Below are positions 21,868 to 33,430 of a DNA stretch of 64,000 nt, piece by piece. Within the stretch, counting starts at the first letter, position 1. Each line of letters starts with the position of its first letter. The position numbers and the translations under genes are program-made. Under the pieces are notes generated by a model. That model was given only the letters and a program-made list of their open reading frames with translations. It was not told the origin of the DNA and did no database searches. The DNA is from Pascua guehoae (Eukaryota; Basidiomycota; Tremellomycetes; Trichosporonales; Trichosporonaceae), in contig BCJX01000012.1 of assembly GCA_001600415.1 (NCBI GenBank), positions 683,163-747,162 of the forward strand, read 5' to 3'.

Positions 21868-24437
21868 ATGTCCAACCTCCGTGGCCCGCTTGCTTCCGAC
21901 TCGGTCGTCGTCGTCGGGTCTGGCGGTGAGTTGCAGCGCGCCAGCGTGCTGGGTGGTAGTGGCCCGATGTGTCGTCGCTGCGCCATTCTCATTGCGCCGT
22001 CCCCCGTGCCCCACCTTGTCAATGCCTCTTGCGCGCTGCTCTGCGCGCTGCTCGCCGTGTCCCTCACGCAACCCCGGCTCACCTACAACTTGCACCGCCA
22101 GACTCATACCCCCCCCTCCACCACTCTCTGCCCGTCCCCAAACTCACTAACTGACCCCAGTCATCGGCCTCACGACGGCCCTCATCCTTGCCCGGCGCGG
22201 CCTCCAGGTCGAGGTCGTCGCGCGCGACCTCCCACACGACAAGCTGAACCAGGACTGGGCGTCACCATGGGCTGTGAGTTGTAAGGCAGAGCGGGGCGGT
22301 GGTTCTTCCACTCCTGGCAGAATTCGAGGGCGCGGGGGTCGGGGCGGGGGCTGCTACGCATCGGGGATGGGCGCGAGGAGGGCCGGAGGACTCAGTGAGC
22401 TGGTCCACGTCTCGAAAGACCTCGGCCTTATCAACATGCCCTCTCCCCCCCTCCCCGCCCCCGGCGCAGGCCCCAGTCTACCGTCTACGCCCATGGACTG
22501 CACAGACTCGCGCTGACCGCAGGGCGCAAACTACTGCCCGTTCTCGACCAACCCCGACATCTGCCGCTGGGAGACTGAGTCCTTGTGAGTAGCCCCAAAG
22601 TATAGAGAGTCTGGGTCTGCCGTGACGGTGCGACGCTTTAACTCGTCACCCGGGTGGCGTGATCGCGCCCTAGACCCTCACGCTTTCGGCTATCAGCGTT
22701 GCCTCCCGTCTGCCGGCTGTTCCGAGTCTTCGTACCAGCCCCGCACCGCTGACCACGCTGACCACAGTGCACGGCTCGAAGAGCTCATCCCGAGCGGCCT
22801 CGCAATGCGTCTCCCTGTCCTCCGGTACGCGCCGACCGAGGACGGGCTCCTGAATCACTGGTACAAGGACGTGGTGCGCGACGTGAGTGTGTGCCCCGGT
22901 TGTGGTGGACTGGCGGACGTGGTGTCGGGGCTGTCGGGTGTCTTGTCGGCTGGGGTCGCACGTGCTCGCGACTGTCTGTTATCTGGCACGCTGGCGCCTT
23001 GCCACTTTGGCAGGTGTGGCGCGGTGGCCGCGTGTATACTTCCCGTCACGCGCGGCGCACAGCTCTGCAGGCTGTTCTCGACTTGCTGTCGGCGGTGTGC
23101 CATTCGTGGTAGCTATCTCCGGTATACGGTCTGCAGCTCGCTATCTCGAGTCAGTTATCCGCGTATCTCCGGTGCCCTGCATTCGTCGGCTATCCGCGCC
23201 TGCCATTGTCTTTGGGCGCGCTATCGTCTGCCCGCTTTCAGCCGTCTCCAACTCGCCAGCTCTATGCTGTCTACCTTTTTTGCTCTTCTGCCCGTGGACT
23301 GTCATTGTGGCCCGTCGTTGCCTCCGAGGCCACCTGTCCGCGGCCACCTGTCCCCTCACCTGCTGTCCACTGCCTGCTCGTGCCCCACCCAATCTCGTGC
23401 CACTACCCTTCTTCACTCCCTGCAGCCCACTTGTCCACACTTGTCACTCATTCCAACTAGTCTCCCGCTGACCGCAGTACCGCCGCTTGCCCGCCTCGGA
23501 ATGCCCCAACGGCTCCACCGGCGTCGCATTCACCTCGCTCTCCGTCAACGTCCCTGTATACCTGGAATGGCTCGCGGCACAGTGCCGCATGTACGGTGTG
23601 CGCTTCCGCCGCGTAAACCTCAAGGCGCTCTCGCAAGTCGTGCGCCCCAACACGGTCGCGGTCGTCAACGCCACTGGCCTGGGCGCACTCACGCTCACGG
23701 ACGTGCGCGACGACAAGGTCGAGCCGATCCGCGGGCAGATTGTCCTCGTCCGTGCGCCAAAGGTCAAGCGGTGTGTCATGGACTCGTCGAATGCGCACAA
23801 TGAGCCCACGCGCTCGACATATGTCATTCCCAGGGCCAACTCGGCCGGCGAGACGATCTGCGGAGGGTGCTATGAGGTGAGTGTCGGTGTTGTGCATGGG
23901 GCTGGGAGGAGCTGGGTGCTGGGAGGCAGGGAGCAACCTGGCAGATGACGGCGATGGGCCGTGCGGCCTTGATCAGAGTTCCCCAGCCTCCAGTTCTGGC
24001 GCCCCCCTTTCTCCACCTCCTTTCCCCATCCCACTTCCCAGCGTGATATCAGCACACTCCACCACCAGTCTGTGGCCCAACCGCGCTGACCCCAGGTCGG
24101 CTCGTGGGAACGTAAAGCGGACCCCGCACTCTCCCGCACCATCCTCGAACGGTGCCTCGCGCGCGTCCCCGAACTGTCGTCGGACGGGACAGTCGAGGGC
24201 ATCGAGGTGATCCGCGAGGCGGTCGGCTTCCGCCCCAGCCGTGCGGGCGGCCCACGCCTCGAGCGCGAAGACCGCACAATCCACGGTCGCCCCGTCGCGT
24301 ACGTCCACGCATACGGAATTGGGCCCGCAGGGTACCAGGCGAGCTGGGGGATGGCCAAGGAGGCGGCGGATCTCATCGGTGGCGCAGTCTTGGATGCTCA
24401 GAAGAGCAGGGCGGAAAGGGCAAAGGCCAAGCTCTAG
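21868..24437 (+). CDS. DAO: D-amino-acid oxidase family flavoenzyme with peroxisomal PTS1, 362 aa
   Basis: Exons 21868-21925, 22161-22273, 22523-22584, 22768-22882, 23478-23876 and 24096-24437 give 362 residues, the usual family length. The N-terminal FAD-binding motif [17 protein letters not shown] is assembled across intron 1. Then come VVARDLP, DWASPWAGANYCPF (typical DAO block), VNATGLGAL, and near the end [14 protein letters not shown] and [18 protein letters not shown], the substrate-arginine and C-terminal flavin-contact signatures. The last three residues are AKL, a PTS1 variant, so import into peroxisomes is likely. The enzyme oxidatively deaminates D-amino acids to keto acids, ammonia and H2O2. 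D-aspartate oxidase is a close relative, and I cannot separate the two without an alignment of the active site. Intron 4 (595 nt) is unusually long for this window. Confidence 0.92.
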
Positions 24438-25281
24438 GCGGCGGAGACGCGGCGGAGGCCAAGCGCTGGGCGGCTGAGCTTGGGGTGTTGCTCTTCATTA
24501 TGTTGGGTTTGGTGGAGGTGGTTCCAACCTGCATTGGTGGGCGAGAGGGGTTTGATCGTAATAGTATCGCATTGTTAATACAGTATCTGGGTGTGCAATG
24601 ACAGGACATTGAGTTGTGTTCTTCTGCGCAAGAGCAGCGCCTGTGCTGTGGCATACTTCTGGTTGGCCTGGTTGGTCGCGTCTACCTTCTCGTCAGCCAC
24701 TGTTAACATGGCGGCCGTGCACGGTCCATCAGTGACTGTCAGCTCGATGGGGGCGCACGCAAGAGATCTGACAAGACGGTTTGAACAGCGCCGAACTGGC
24801 GGCATTATTGGTCACAACAGTCACCTGCTCTGACGCCGACCTTGCCATGTCAACCTTGGACGTCTGAACCTTGACCCCGACCCAGAGGAGAGATGGCAAT
24901 GTGGCCATGTGCCACAACGAACAGTCGCGTGATCGATGATCAACACTTTTGGATTCCAGACCTTGTCTCGGCGCGCCACCAAAACTCCACATTCAATTCA
25001 AAAATCATTAACGGAACCAAAATTCTCGCATTCTCATCTCATATCATGCTTTGGGAATCCAGTCAGCTGCCACAGCAAACAACATGACATCATACTTTCC
25101 CACGGGTGTTTTCCCATTCGCCACGACAGTAGCAGTTAGCTGGGGGGGTAAAGGAAGGGGAAGGGGGCCGGCCCGCGCCCTGCCCATGTTTGTTACTCTC
25201 TTTTTCCCCCTCCCACCTAACCGTGCCAAGTTCGTCGCCGTCCTCGACATCGAGGCGATCCTCGCCATCCGCCATCCCCCA
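24438..25281. other. Intergenic region
   Basis: DAO 3' UTR followed by the presumed promoter of the FAR1-like gene. An in-frame extension upstream of 25282 exists (from 25051) but reads as non-coding. No other gene seen. Confidence 0.4.
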
Positions 25282-27222
25282 ATGTCCACAACTGACCCGC
25301 CTCTCAACCTCGCCGACGTCGACGACTCTCTCATCGACCCGGCTTTGGCGCACGCAGATTTCTTCAGCGGCGACCACAAGTTTGACGACGACCTCGCTGC
25401 TGCGGCCGTTGCTGCCGCTGCGCAACATGCGGCGGCCGAGGCGGACGGCGCCGCTGCAGCGCTGGGTTTTGCGCATCCGCAGGGGGCCCATGGTCATGGG
25501 CACGAGCTGCGCGACGGGGTGAATGCGCAAGGAGGGGGGAATGTGAATGTCGCCAACGAACACTCGCTGGGCGGCGGGATGGGGATTGGCGTAGACGTCG
25601 GTGGCGTCGAGGTCGGGGTGGAGATGGGCGGGGGTTCCGAGATGGGTGTTGGGGTGGGTGTTGACATGGGCGGGATGATGGACCAACACGCGCACGCACA
25701 AATGGTTCACCACGGGCATCACACGCACGACCTCGACGGCGGCTTGGCGTCGCACGGAGGCGCGGGCGCGGGCCCCAGCGGCACGTCGGGCGATGCCGGA
25801 TCCAGTACGGGTCTCGGCGTCGGCGTCGGCGTCGATCTCGGCAACGGCACAGGCATGGACCATCATGCACACGCCGCCATCGGAGACGACATGGGCGGTA
25901 TCCCCGGCTTGCCTTCGTCGACGGCCGTGGCGCACCTGGCCCCCTTCTCGCGCCCGCAGCGCGGCGACGACACGCCGCACCCCGAGTTACTCGTGTTTGC
26001 CAACCGGGCCGAGTTTGACGTGTGGTTTGAGGGCGAGAGCTCGTGGTGCCACTTTGTGCAGCGGCGGACGACGAATCCGGAAAAGCGCGCAGAGGAGCGT
26101 CTGCGTGCGCGCATCAAGGCACACGAGCGGCAGCTGGCGACCATGACTGCCGAAGAGGCCGCGAGCGCGCCGCCGTTCAAGCGCCGGCGGCGTAACCGGA
26201 CGAGCAATATCAAGGAAAAAGTCACCTTTACATGCCACCACGCCGGGCGCTATGTTGCGCGGCACTCTACGACGCTGCCAAAGGAAAAGCTGCGGCTCAA
26301 TACCAAAAAGAGCGTCAAGTGCGACTGCCCGGCGCGCATTGTCCTGACCGAGATGGACGACGACGAGTGCAAGGTCTCGTACTTTTGGCGGCACGAGGGC
26401 CACGACGCGTACGCCGACGACGAGCTCGAGTCGGGCCGCCTGCCCAAGATTATCGACGAGTGGCTCGTCGCCCAGATCCAGGCCGGAAAGGACACGGACG
26501 AGATTCGCCGCTCGCTCATGATGACCGAAGACGAAAAACAGGCCTATCTCCGTGATATTGCAGACGACCCATCCCGCATCGACCCCAACAAGCCGCCCCC
26601 GCTCGCCCTCACCCTCCGCATAAAGTATCCCGACATCTACAACCGCTTTCGTAAACTCAAGGGCCCCATCAAGGACTTTCGCCCGCCCAAAAACTCGCGC
26701 ACAGCACGCAGGCGCGCAAACGCCAGCGCCGGCGCGAGCGGCAGTGCAGGCGAGCAAAAGCCAACAGGCCCAGGCCTCGACGGCGTCTCGCCACCACAAC
26801 CCAACACGGCCCCGCTGCACCACCCAGACGCCGCCGGCCTCGCGCCCGAATCCTCATCCGCAGACTCGGCAGCAGCAGCCGCAGCAGCCTCCGCCTCAGC
26901 CGCCGCCGCCGCTGCCGCCGTCGCCGCTGCCGTCGCCGCCCCCGAGCCAGAAGAGTACACGGACGCCCAAGCCCAGGCTGCCCTCGACGCCGCGCACGCG
27001 CACGAGCACGTCGTCGACCACACGCACTTTACCCTCTCGGGCGTCAACGGCAACCTGCCCCCCGATCTCGACCTGGGCACGCACGAGGGCCTCGAGCGCG
27101 CCCTCCTCGCCCTCCCCCGCGGGCCCGGCGAGGTGGCCAGCGACGCCGACATCAACGAGGCCGTCCTCCGCATGGCGCGCGAAAATGAGGGCAAGGAGCG
27201 CTGGGACGGTGTGGGCTTGTAG
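25282..27222 (+). CDS. FAR1/WRKY-GCM1-like zinc-binding DNA-binding protein, 646 aa, intronless
   Basis: I chose ATG at 25282 (MSTTDPPLNLADVDDSL) over the earlier in-frame ATG because the upstream part resembles leader sequence. Residues 35-230 are low complexity: Ala runs, then Gly/Val/Met repeats (GVGVDMGGMM) and His-rich patches (HHGHHTHD). Around residues 235-380 lies a folded domain starting ELLVFANRAEFDVWFE, with a basic stretch FKRRRRNR, then TFTCHHAGRY, KKSVKCDCPARI and YFWRHEGHDAY. The Cys...CxC...HxxH pattern is that of FAR1/WRKY-GCM1 superfamily zinc domains. A helical region (EWLVAQIQAGKDTDEIRR) follows, and the C-terminus is Ala/Pro-rich. Likely a nuclear transcription factor or a domesticated transposase-derived DNA-binding protein. 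Targets unknown. Confidence 0.78.
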   Translation: MSTTDPPLNLADVDDSLIDPALAHADFFSGDHKFDDDLAAAAVAAAAQHAAAEADGAAAALGFAHPQGAHGHGHELRDGVNAQGGGNVNVANEHSLGGGMGIGVDVGGVEVGVEMGGGSEMGVGVGVDMGGMMDQHAHAQMVHHGHHTHDLDGGLASHGGAGAGPSGTSGDAGSSTGLGVGVGVDLGNGTGMDHHAHAAIGDDMGGIPGLPSSTAVAHLAPFSRPQRGDDTPHPELLVFANRAEFDVWFEGESSWCHFVQRRTTNPEKRAEERLRARIKAHERQLATMTAEEAASAPPFKRRRRNRTSNIKEKVTFTCHHAGRYVARHSTTLPKEKLRLNTKKSVKCDCPARIVLTEMDDDECKVSYFWRHEGHDAYADDELESGRLPKIIDEWLVAQIQAGKDTDEIRRSLMMTEDEKQAYLRDIADDPSRIDPNKPPPLALTLRIKYPDIYNRFRKLKGPIKDFRPPKNSRTARRRANASAGASGSAGEQKPTGPGLDGVSPPQPNTAPLHHPDAAGLAPESSSADSAAAAAAASASAAAAAAAVAAAVAAPEPEEYTDAQAQAALDAAHAHEHVVDHTHFTLSGVNGNLPPDLDLGTHEGLERALLALPRGPGEVASDADINEAVLRMARENEGKERWDGVGL

Positions 27223-27529
27223 CAGTCGAGACGCGGGAGGCGCGGGAGGCGCGGCCGACGCGGGGGTTAGTGTGTATATCGTGACCTGGGAGAAGCTCGT
27301 GTAGGGATAAGTGGCATGGCTGGCTGGCACGGGCAGTGCCGGCGTATGCGGCGATTCTATTCTGTATTCAAGTGTATGTATCTTTGAGCAAGCACCGACT
27401 GTGCGCTGCGTCATCCTGCTATTCGATGTCCTGTTCCGGTATACTATCACCCAACCCGACCTAATCACCCTCCGCCTCTGCTCGCCTCCGCTCCACTGCC
27501 CTCTGGCCAACCTCCGCTCGCTTCGCTCG
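27223..27529. other. Convergent intergenic region between the FAR1-like gene and PEX6
   Basis: Holds the 3' ends of both genes. No feature recognised. Confidence 0.4.
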
Positions 27530-30500
27530 CTATTGCTTGTCCGCGCCAATCTCAAACGACTTAAACTCCTGCTGGACGCGGCGGTAATGCTCCATCTCGT
27601 CGGCCGAGACCGAGGGGAGGAGGCGCTCGAGGGCATGCGCAAAGTCTGCCATGTTGACAACAACGTCCGTCTCGGCCTTGCTCGCCATGGCGGACAGATA
27701 GTACTGGGGCGTGAGGGGGCTGGGATAACTGCGCGGCTGGGGCGCGGCGTCGAGGGCTGCGACTTTTTCGTCGACGGCGCTCGCCACGCGCGTCATGGCA
27801 TTCAGGGCCGCGTCGGCACAGAGCGCATACAAGTCTGCGCCCGTGTATGTAAAGGGGAGCTGGTTGGCCACGTCGTCGAGGTCGAGCGCGGGGTCGAGTG
27901 TAAACTTGCGCGTGAGGGCGGCGAGAATGTCGCGCTGCGCCGCGTGCGTCTCGGGGACGGATAGGTAGAGCATCCTGTCAAAGCGACCGGGACGGAGGAG
28001 GGCGGGGTCGAGCAGGTCGGGCCGGTTGGTGGCTGCCATGACAATGACCTGGCCGCGGCCAGACGACATGCCGTCCAGCTCGGCCAGGAGCTGCGAGACG
28101 ATCCGGTCCATGACGCCGCCAGAGTCGCCCTGGTTGCCGCGCTTGGGCGCCACAGAGTCGAGCTCGTCCATGAAGACCACACACGGCGACGCGTCGCGCG
28201 CCCGCTCGAATACACGCCGCACGTTGGCTTCCGACTCGCCAATGTACATGTTGAGCAGTTCGGGGCCCTTGACGGACAAAAAGTTGGCAGCACACGACGT
28301 CGCGACCGCCTTGGCCAGCAGCGTCTTGCCCGTACCCGGTGGTCCGTACAGGAGAATACCTGCGTCGAGTTAGCATCTGCTCGTTCTCGGCTTCAGTTTA
28401 CTCACCCGAACGCTTCTTCATGCCCTCGCCAAACAGCTCGGGGTGGTCGAGCGGCAGCTGCACCGTGTCGAGGATATCCGCCTTGACGGCCGCGAGACCA
28501 CCTACGTCGTTCCACGACACATTTGGAATCTTTGGCGCACCAATACTGTCGGCGTAGCTCGAGCGCGCGTCGCCCAGGGCCGCATTGATATCGGCAGCCG
28601 TGAGCGCCACGCCCGCCAGGAGCGCGTCACTGGCAGACGGCGCCGCAGTGCACGCACGTGCGAGCGCCGTGTCGCGTGCGCGGTCGACGAGGCTCGCGAG
28701 GTCGCCCGCATTCAGCGCCGCGCCCTGCGCAGCAATGTGTGAGAGGACAACGTCGGGTGCGAGGGGCGTGGCGCCGAGAGCGGTCGCGAGAATGGCCTCA
28801 CGCTCGGGTGCCGACGGTGCGGCGATGACTGTCTCGTGCTTGAAGCACGCGAGCATGTCGCGGGGGACCGTGTCGGACGCGCTCGTCGTGCCGACGAGCA
28901 CGAGGGGCTGGCCCGTCTCGGCACCCGTTTTGCGCGCGTCGGCCAGAATGTCCTCAACGACCTTCACGATCGGTGGTGGGCGGGTTGGTGCGTTGCCTCC
29001 GCCTGACGGTGGGGCAAACGCCTCGAGTTGGGAGAGGAGGAGAATGGCAGGCGCACACTGCCGCGCCTTGTCGAGACGCGCACGCAGCGTGCCCTCGGTG
29101 ACCTGTGGTGTGTCGCCGATAATGTCATAGCACGGCACTTCAATGACGCTCAGGCCGAGGTCGTTGGCGACCGCATGTACGAGCGCACGCTTGCCAGATC
29201 CCCGCGCGCCCTTGACCAGCACCGAGGTGGGGAAGAGGCGTGCGAGGGCTCGGGGTGAGAATGCACTCCGCACAAGGTCGCGGAGCATGCCGACTGCCGA
29301 TGCGGAAAACGGTGGTGGTGGGGCATCAAGGCCGTGCCAGACGAGGTCACCAGAGCGACCAGCCACACGTGCACGCTCAACCCCAGAGAGGACGAGGCGC
29401 GTCTCGCCACCTGCGCCTGCGTCAACCCAGCATCCGAGCTCGCCGGCGCGCGCCTTGGACGACACCGACGACGAAAAGTCATCCTCTGGAGGGACAAGCG
29501 GCTCAAACTGGAGTGCCGTGACAATAAAGTACGCGAGTCCAGTGGGCTGTGGTTTGAGGCTTTCGTCGTCGTCGTCGTCGTCTTGCGAGGGCTCATCCTC
29601 AAGGTCATCGCCTTCAGCAAGTGGCTTGTCAAGCCACACGGGTACTGAGATGACGTCTCCTCGGCGGACGAGCTTTTGTGCACCGCCAGCGTTAAAGTGG
29701 TCACGCAAGCCACGCAGCCATGCACGTTCGTAGCGCTTGTCGACACCCTCGGCGGTCGCGAGGCGCGCGAGCGTCATGCTCCGTGCCGTGGGGAGGGTGG
29801 GGCGCCGTGCCCCAAAGGGCGTGGGGTAGACGAGAACATCTGCGCGAGGGGATGGGATTGGGAAGAGCGCGCGGTGGACGGATGGCGGAAGGAGAATGGC
29901 GTTTGGTGGCAGTTCGCTGTCCTCCTCGTCCAGTTGCTCCCAAGCAACGACGCGCGTGAGGCGGACACGCGGGGCATGTTCTCCATCCTCGGGCGCCTTG
30001 AGGGTCACCCAGTCGCCCTCGAACACACCTGCGCGGCCGAGTGCCCATACGCCCGCGTAGCAGACATCCTCGTCGTCGTCTTCGGCGTCGTTGGGCTGGA
30101 GTGTGGGCCCCCGTCCCGCCGCAGGCACGGCGACAAAGTGCATCCCGCTCTCCTCGGGGCTGTCGAGGGGGCCGAGCACATCGTCTGGCGCCGCGACGGG
30201 GGACAGCGGGCGCATCCCGGGGCGCGGCGTGAGGGATCCCGAGTTGGACACCGAGGTCGCGGTCTCGGCCTCTGACGGCGCCATATCGCGCGGCTCCTCG
30301 TCGGCGAGCTGCGCGAGCGAGCGCGCCAGCGTCGACGCCAGGAACGCGTCGGGGTCAAACTCTTCGACGAGCGAGCGGTGCGACGGCGCCACACTGCCCT
30401 CGCCGTCGTCGTTGGCGGGTGCCGGGCTCGCCTGGTCCGTGACAACCACGCGTGTGTCGCGCGTTACCACACCCTGCTGGACGGGCTCGGCCATGAGAAT

Positions 30501-31198
30501 GCGCAGGCCACGCCCGCTGCCCAGCGACACATAGCCGCCCTCGCGGAGAATCTCTCCCGCCCGCGACTCTTCTTCGAATCGCACACCGTAAAAGTAGTCG
30601 GTCTCGGGCAGATCGTCGTCTGTGCCGTTGGGCGTCGCCGCGTCTGGGTAGAACTGGGCGAGGTCCTTTGCGCCAATCTCTGTCCCGCTGCTGCCCGACG
30701 GCTGGATGACAACCATGCTCAGCTCCACTGGCTCGTGCGCGTGGATCATCACTTCGGCCGGCGTGGGCACGTAGGCAGGCAGGAGGTGGCCCGGGACGTA
30801 CAAGCGCGGCCGGGACGACTTGGCCGTGTGGTCGGCGCTGTGGCTCGTCTGCCGCCGTCAGTATGAAATCAGCCACGGGNGGGGGGGTGAAAAAAGGCCG
30901 CAGACCAAAAGAAGCGAGTGAGTAGCGCACTGTTCCCGGCGTCGTGACTCACTTCAGCAGCAGCAAGGCGGACCCAGAGGACAAGTTTGCGCACACTGCG
31001 CGCACGCAGAGGCAGACGCCGTTCGGGCGCCCATTCGACAGCGATGGCGAGGCGCGCGGGCTTGTCGGCGCTCGCCGTCTTGCGTTGGAGGGCAGACCAC
31101 AGGTCCGACGACGCCTCGGCCGTGTCGCCAGGCGAGGTGAGGGGGTACACGTCCGCGTGGACGGGTTCTGGGCGCCCAAAGGGGCGTATTGTGGGCAT
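27530..31198 (-). CDS. PEX6: Peroxisomal AAA+ ATPase Pex6, 1172 aa
   Basis: Exons (minus strand) 31198-30953, 30848-28406 and 28359-27530 sum to 1172 residues. The N-terminal half is divergent, as is usual for Pex6. The D1 AAA domain (near residue 626) has a degenerate Walker A, KGARGSGKRALV, and a site ILLLSQLEAF without the acidic Walker B pair. The D2 domain (from about residue 900) is complete: LLYGPPGTGKTLLAK, VVFMDELDSVAPKRG, and SRH with AATNRPDLLDPALLRPGRFD. Inactive D1 plus active D2 is the Pex1/Pex6 pattern, and the D2 sequence fits Pex6. With Pex1 and Pex15/Pex26 it extracts ubiquitinated Pex5 from the peroxisomal membrane. One ambiguous base (30880) lies in intron 1 next to a G run. 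An upstream in-frame ATG at 31234 is possible. Confidence 0.93.
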
Positions 31199-31597
31199 GT
31201 TGGATAACGAGTGAGTGAATGGAACGTTTGACAAGTGTGGAGACTAGACTACTGTATGCAAAGGTGTCGAGAATGAGGACGCATCGGCAGTGGGGTTGTT
31301 GGACGGGGGGGGGTACGGGGGGTTCGGATACTCGGCTACATTTGATCCGTATATGCCGGACGACGCCGCCACCACCATTTCATTAACTAACTATTTTGAT
31401 CCCGCTTGTCCATCCTTCCACCCTGCAACCTCCACTGATTACGGAACCTTTTCCACGTGACAAAAGGTGGATCGAGTGAGTGATCCAGTGACCAGCCAGT
31501 GACGCATCTCGAACTGAACATTCCAACTTCTTGGCCAGTAGTCACCAACCACCAACCACCACCCACCACCACCCACCACCGCCCTCTCACGCCCACC
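31199..31597. promoter_or_regulatory. Divergent promoter region of PEX6 and the mitochondrial protein gene
   Basis: About 400 bases between two divergent start codons, so it must serve both. It contains a G-run at 31303-31320 and CCACCACCAACC repeats just before 31598. No specific operator is recognised. Confidence 0.5.
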
Positions 31598-33430
31598 ATG
31601 ATCCGGCACGCCGCCCGTGCTGCCGCGCGTCCTCTCGCCTCGGCCTGCCGCGCCGGTCCGTCGCGCAGGACATACTCTGCACCTGCTTTCTCCAAGATTT
31701 CTGCAGTGCCATTCAAGCAGTCGTGGGATGCCGCGCGCGACCGGCTCTTTGTGCAGGGCCTGATGGCGTCGGCGGCCTTTCCCAACCTCCTGTACGGGAC
31801 GGCGCTGAACGCATTTGGCATGGGTCTGGAGCCGTTTGGGCGCGAGCTCGGGCTTGGCGACAGCGTCAAGATGAAATCCATGAAGGCGGCATACTACCCG
31901 ATCTGGCGCGTCGACCTGATCGCCCAAGGCCTCGTGCCGCCCAGCCAGGGAGGCGAGGAGCGTGTGGGATGGTTTGCCGCCCGCGAGGCGTATATTCCGG
32001 GTGCGTTGTGCAGACACTTGGGAAGCGGTGCAAGGTGTCCGACTGACTCTTCCAGGTAACCCATTTGCACCTCTGTCGTACATTTCGTACGCGGTTCCGC
32101 CCCTCCCGGACGAACTGAACCTCTACGATCCCAAACACGATCTCCACCAGCTTGGCGAGCACGAGATTATCCCCGTCCCATTCACAGTCTCTCCGTTTGG
32201 CGTCATTGAGAAGGCTCGTCGCGAAATTGGCCGCAGGACAAACCTCGATGGCCTGCGCATCGACCAGTCCAAGTGGAAGGAGACAATGGTGCGTGCTTCT
32301 GCTGTGCGGGCCGCGGCTGTATACATGGGGAAAGGGTGCTCAGAAATACCATCGACTGTTGTTGAGCCACCTCCATTCAGCCTGGAATCTCCAGTACTGG
32401 AACAGTGCTCAATCAAGCCACTGAGGCATGCCTTGGTCGACATGTGCATCCCTCACTGCTCGGTACCCCACCGCCACATGAGGATATCCATCTGGAGCTC
32501 GTGCCTCTGTCTTAATTATCAGTTACTAATTTCAGGTCGCTGCGTACCCGATCTACTTCCCGATCTACCTTGCCGAGTTTGAGCACACCACGGCAGAGGA
32601 CAAGCGGGCATACACGCTCATCATGGATGCCCACAGCAAAAGCGTGAGTACTGTGTTGATGTCCGGTGCTGGACACTGACCTCCAGACATATGCGTGCCG
32701 CGTGTCTTTCCCACCACCACCACTGATGCGTGAAAGGTGAGACTCTACTCTGGTGCTCTCGCACACATGGACGACCTACGCTGACAACAGTGGGAAGATG
32801 AACAAGAACTACTATGTCAACCCGGCACCATTCATGCCTTCTGCCAATTTGATTCTCCCCGTCATGCCACGGTCGCCGTTGGCCGACCCCAGAAGCCCCA
32901 CGGCCAGGCTCACCCAGGCGTACCAGCACTGGATGTCGCCCCCGACAGACGAAGAAACCATCCCCGCGTCGCCCACGCTCTCGGTCGCCGAGCACAGCGA
33001 CGGGGCTATTCCTTGGGACGACCCGCGCATCCAGGAGTGGTCGAGTGTGGAGCACGAGGAGAATGGAGAGTACATGGAGAAGGGCCTCGAGGTGCACAAG
33101 ACCATTGAGGCAATGAACGTGGGTCGTACCGGCGAGATCAGGGGCACGTGGCCCAGCTGACGCATCCAGACCATGGTCTCGCTCACAGACGACGTGCCCG
33201 GCGACGCAGAGGCGACACTCGCCGCAATGGGAGGCGGCAAGAATGGCGTTTTCAAGCGCAGCTCGGTGTCGCAAATGCGCCAGGAGATGCAGGAGAACAT
33301 TGAGCGCCTCGAGGCAGAGCTCGACGAGCTCAAGCCCCACTGGTTGCGCGAGTATGACGAGCTGCAGGCCGCGGGAGAAAAGGCCGAGGCGGACAAGGAA
33401 GAGGGCAAGGACAAGGGCAACACCAAGTAG
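31598..33430 (+). CDS. Predicted mitochondrial protein of unknown function, 460 aa
   Basis: Six exons (31598-32000, 32056-32288, 32536-32643, 32687-32736, 32791-33118, 33170-33430) join to 460 residues. The N-terminus MIRHAARAAARPLASACRAG has Arg/Ala and no acids, a good mitochondrial presequence. Around residues 40-215 there are conserved-looking aromatic segments (AYYPIWRVDLIAQGL, PLSYISYAVPPLPDEL, VAAYPIYFPIYLAEF). The C-terminal 80 residues form a charged heptad-like helix (MRQEMQENIERLEAELDEL) followed by a KE-rich tail. No catalytic motif is visible and I recognise no family. Clean splicing across five introns supports a real gene. Confidence 0.75.

Noticed and set aside
22622..23803. 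393-residue plus-strand open frame overlapping the D-amino-acid oxidase
   Set aside because: It spans exon 4, intron 4 and part of exon 5 in the wrong frame. The spliced oxidase explains the region.
25987..26823. Minus-strand open frame of 278 residues
   Set aside because: Antisense shadow of the FAR1-like coding sequence.
28585..30534. Several long plus-strand open frames under PEX6
   Set aside because: Antisense shadows caused by GC-rich third codon positions in PEX6.
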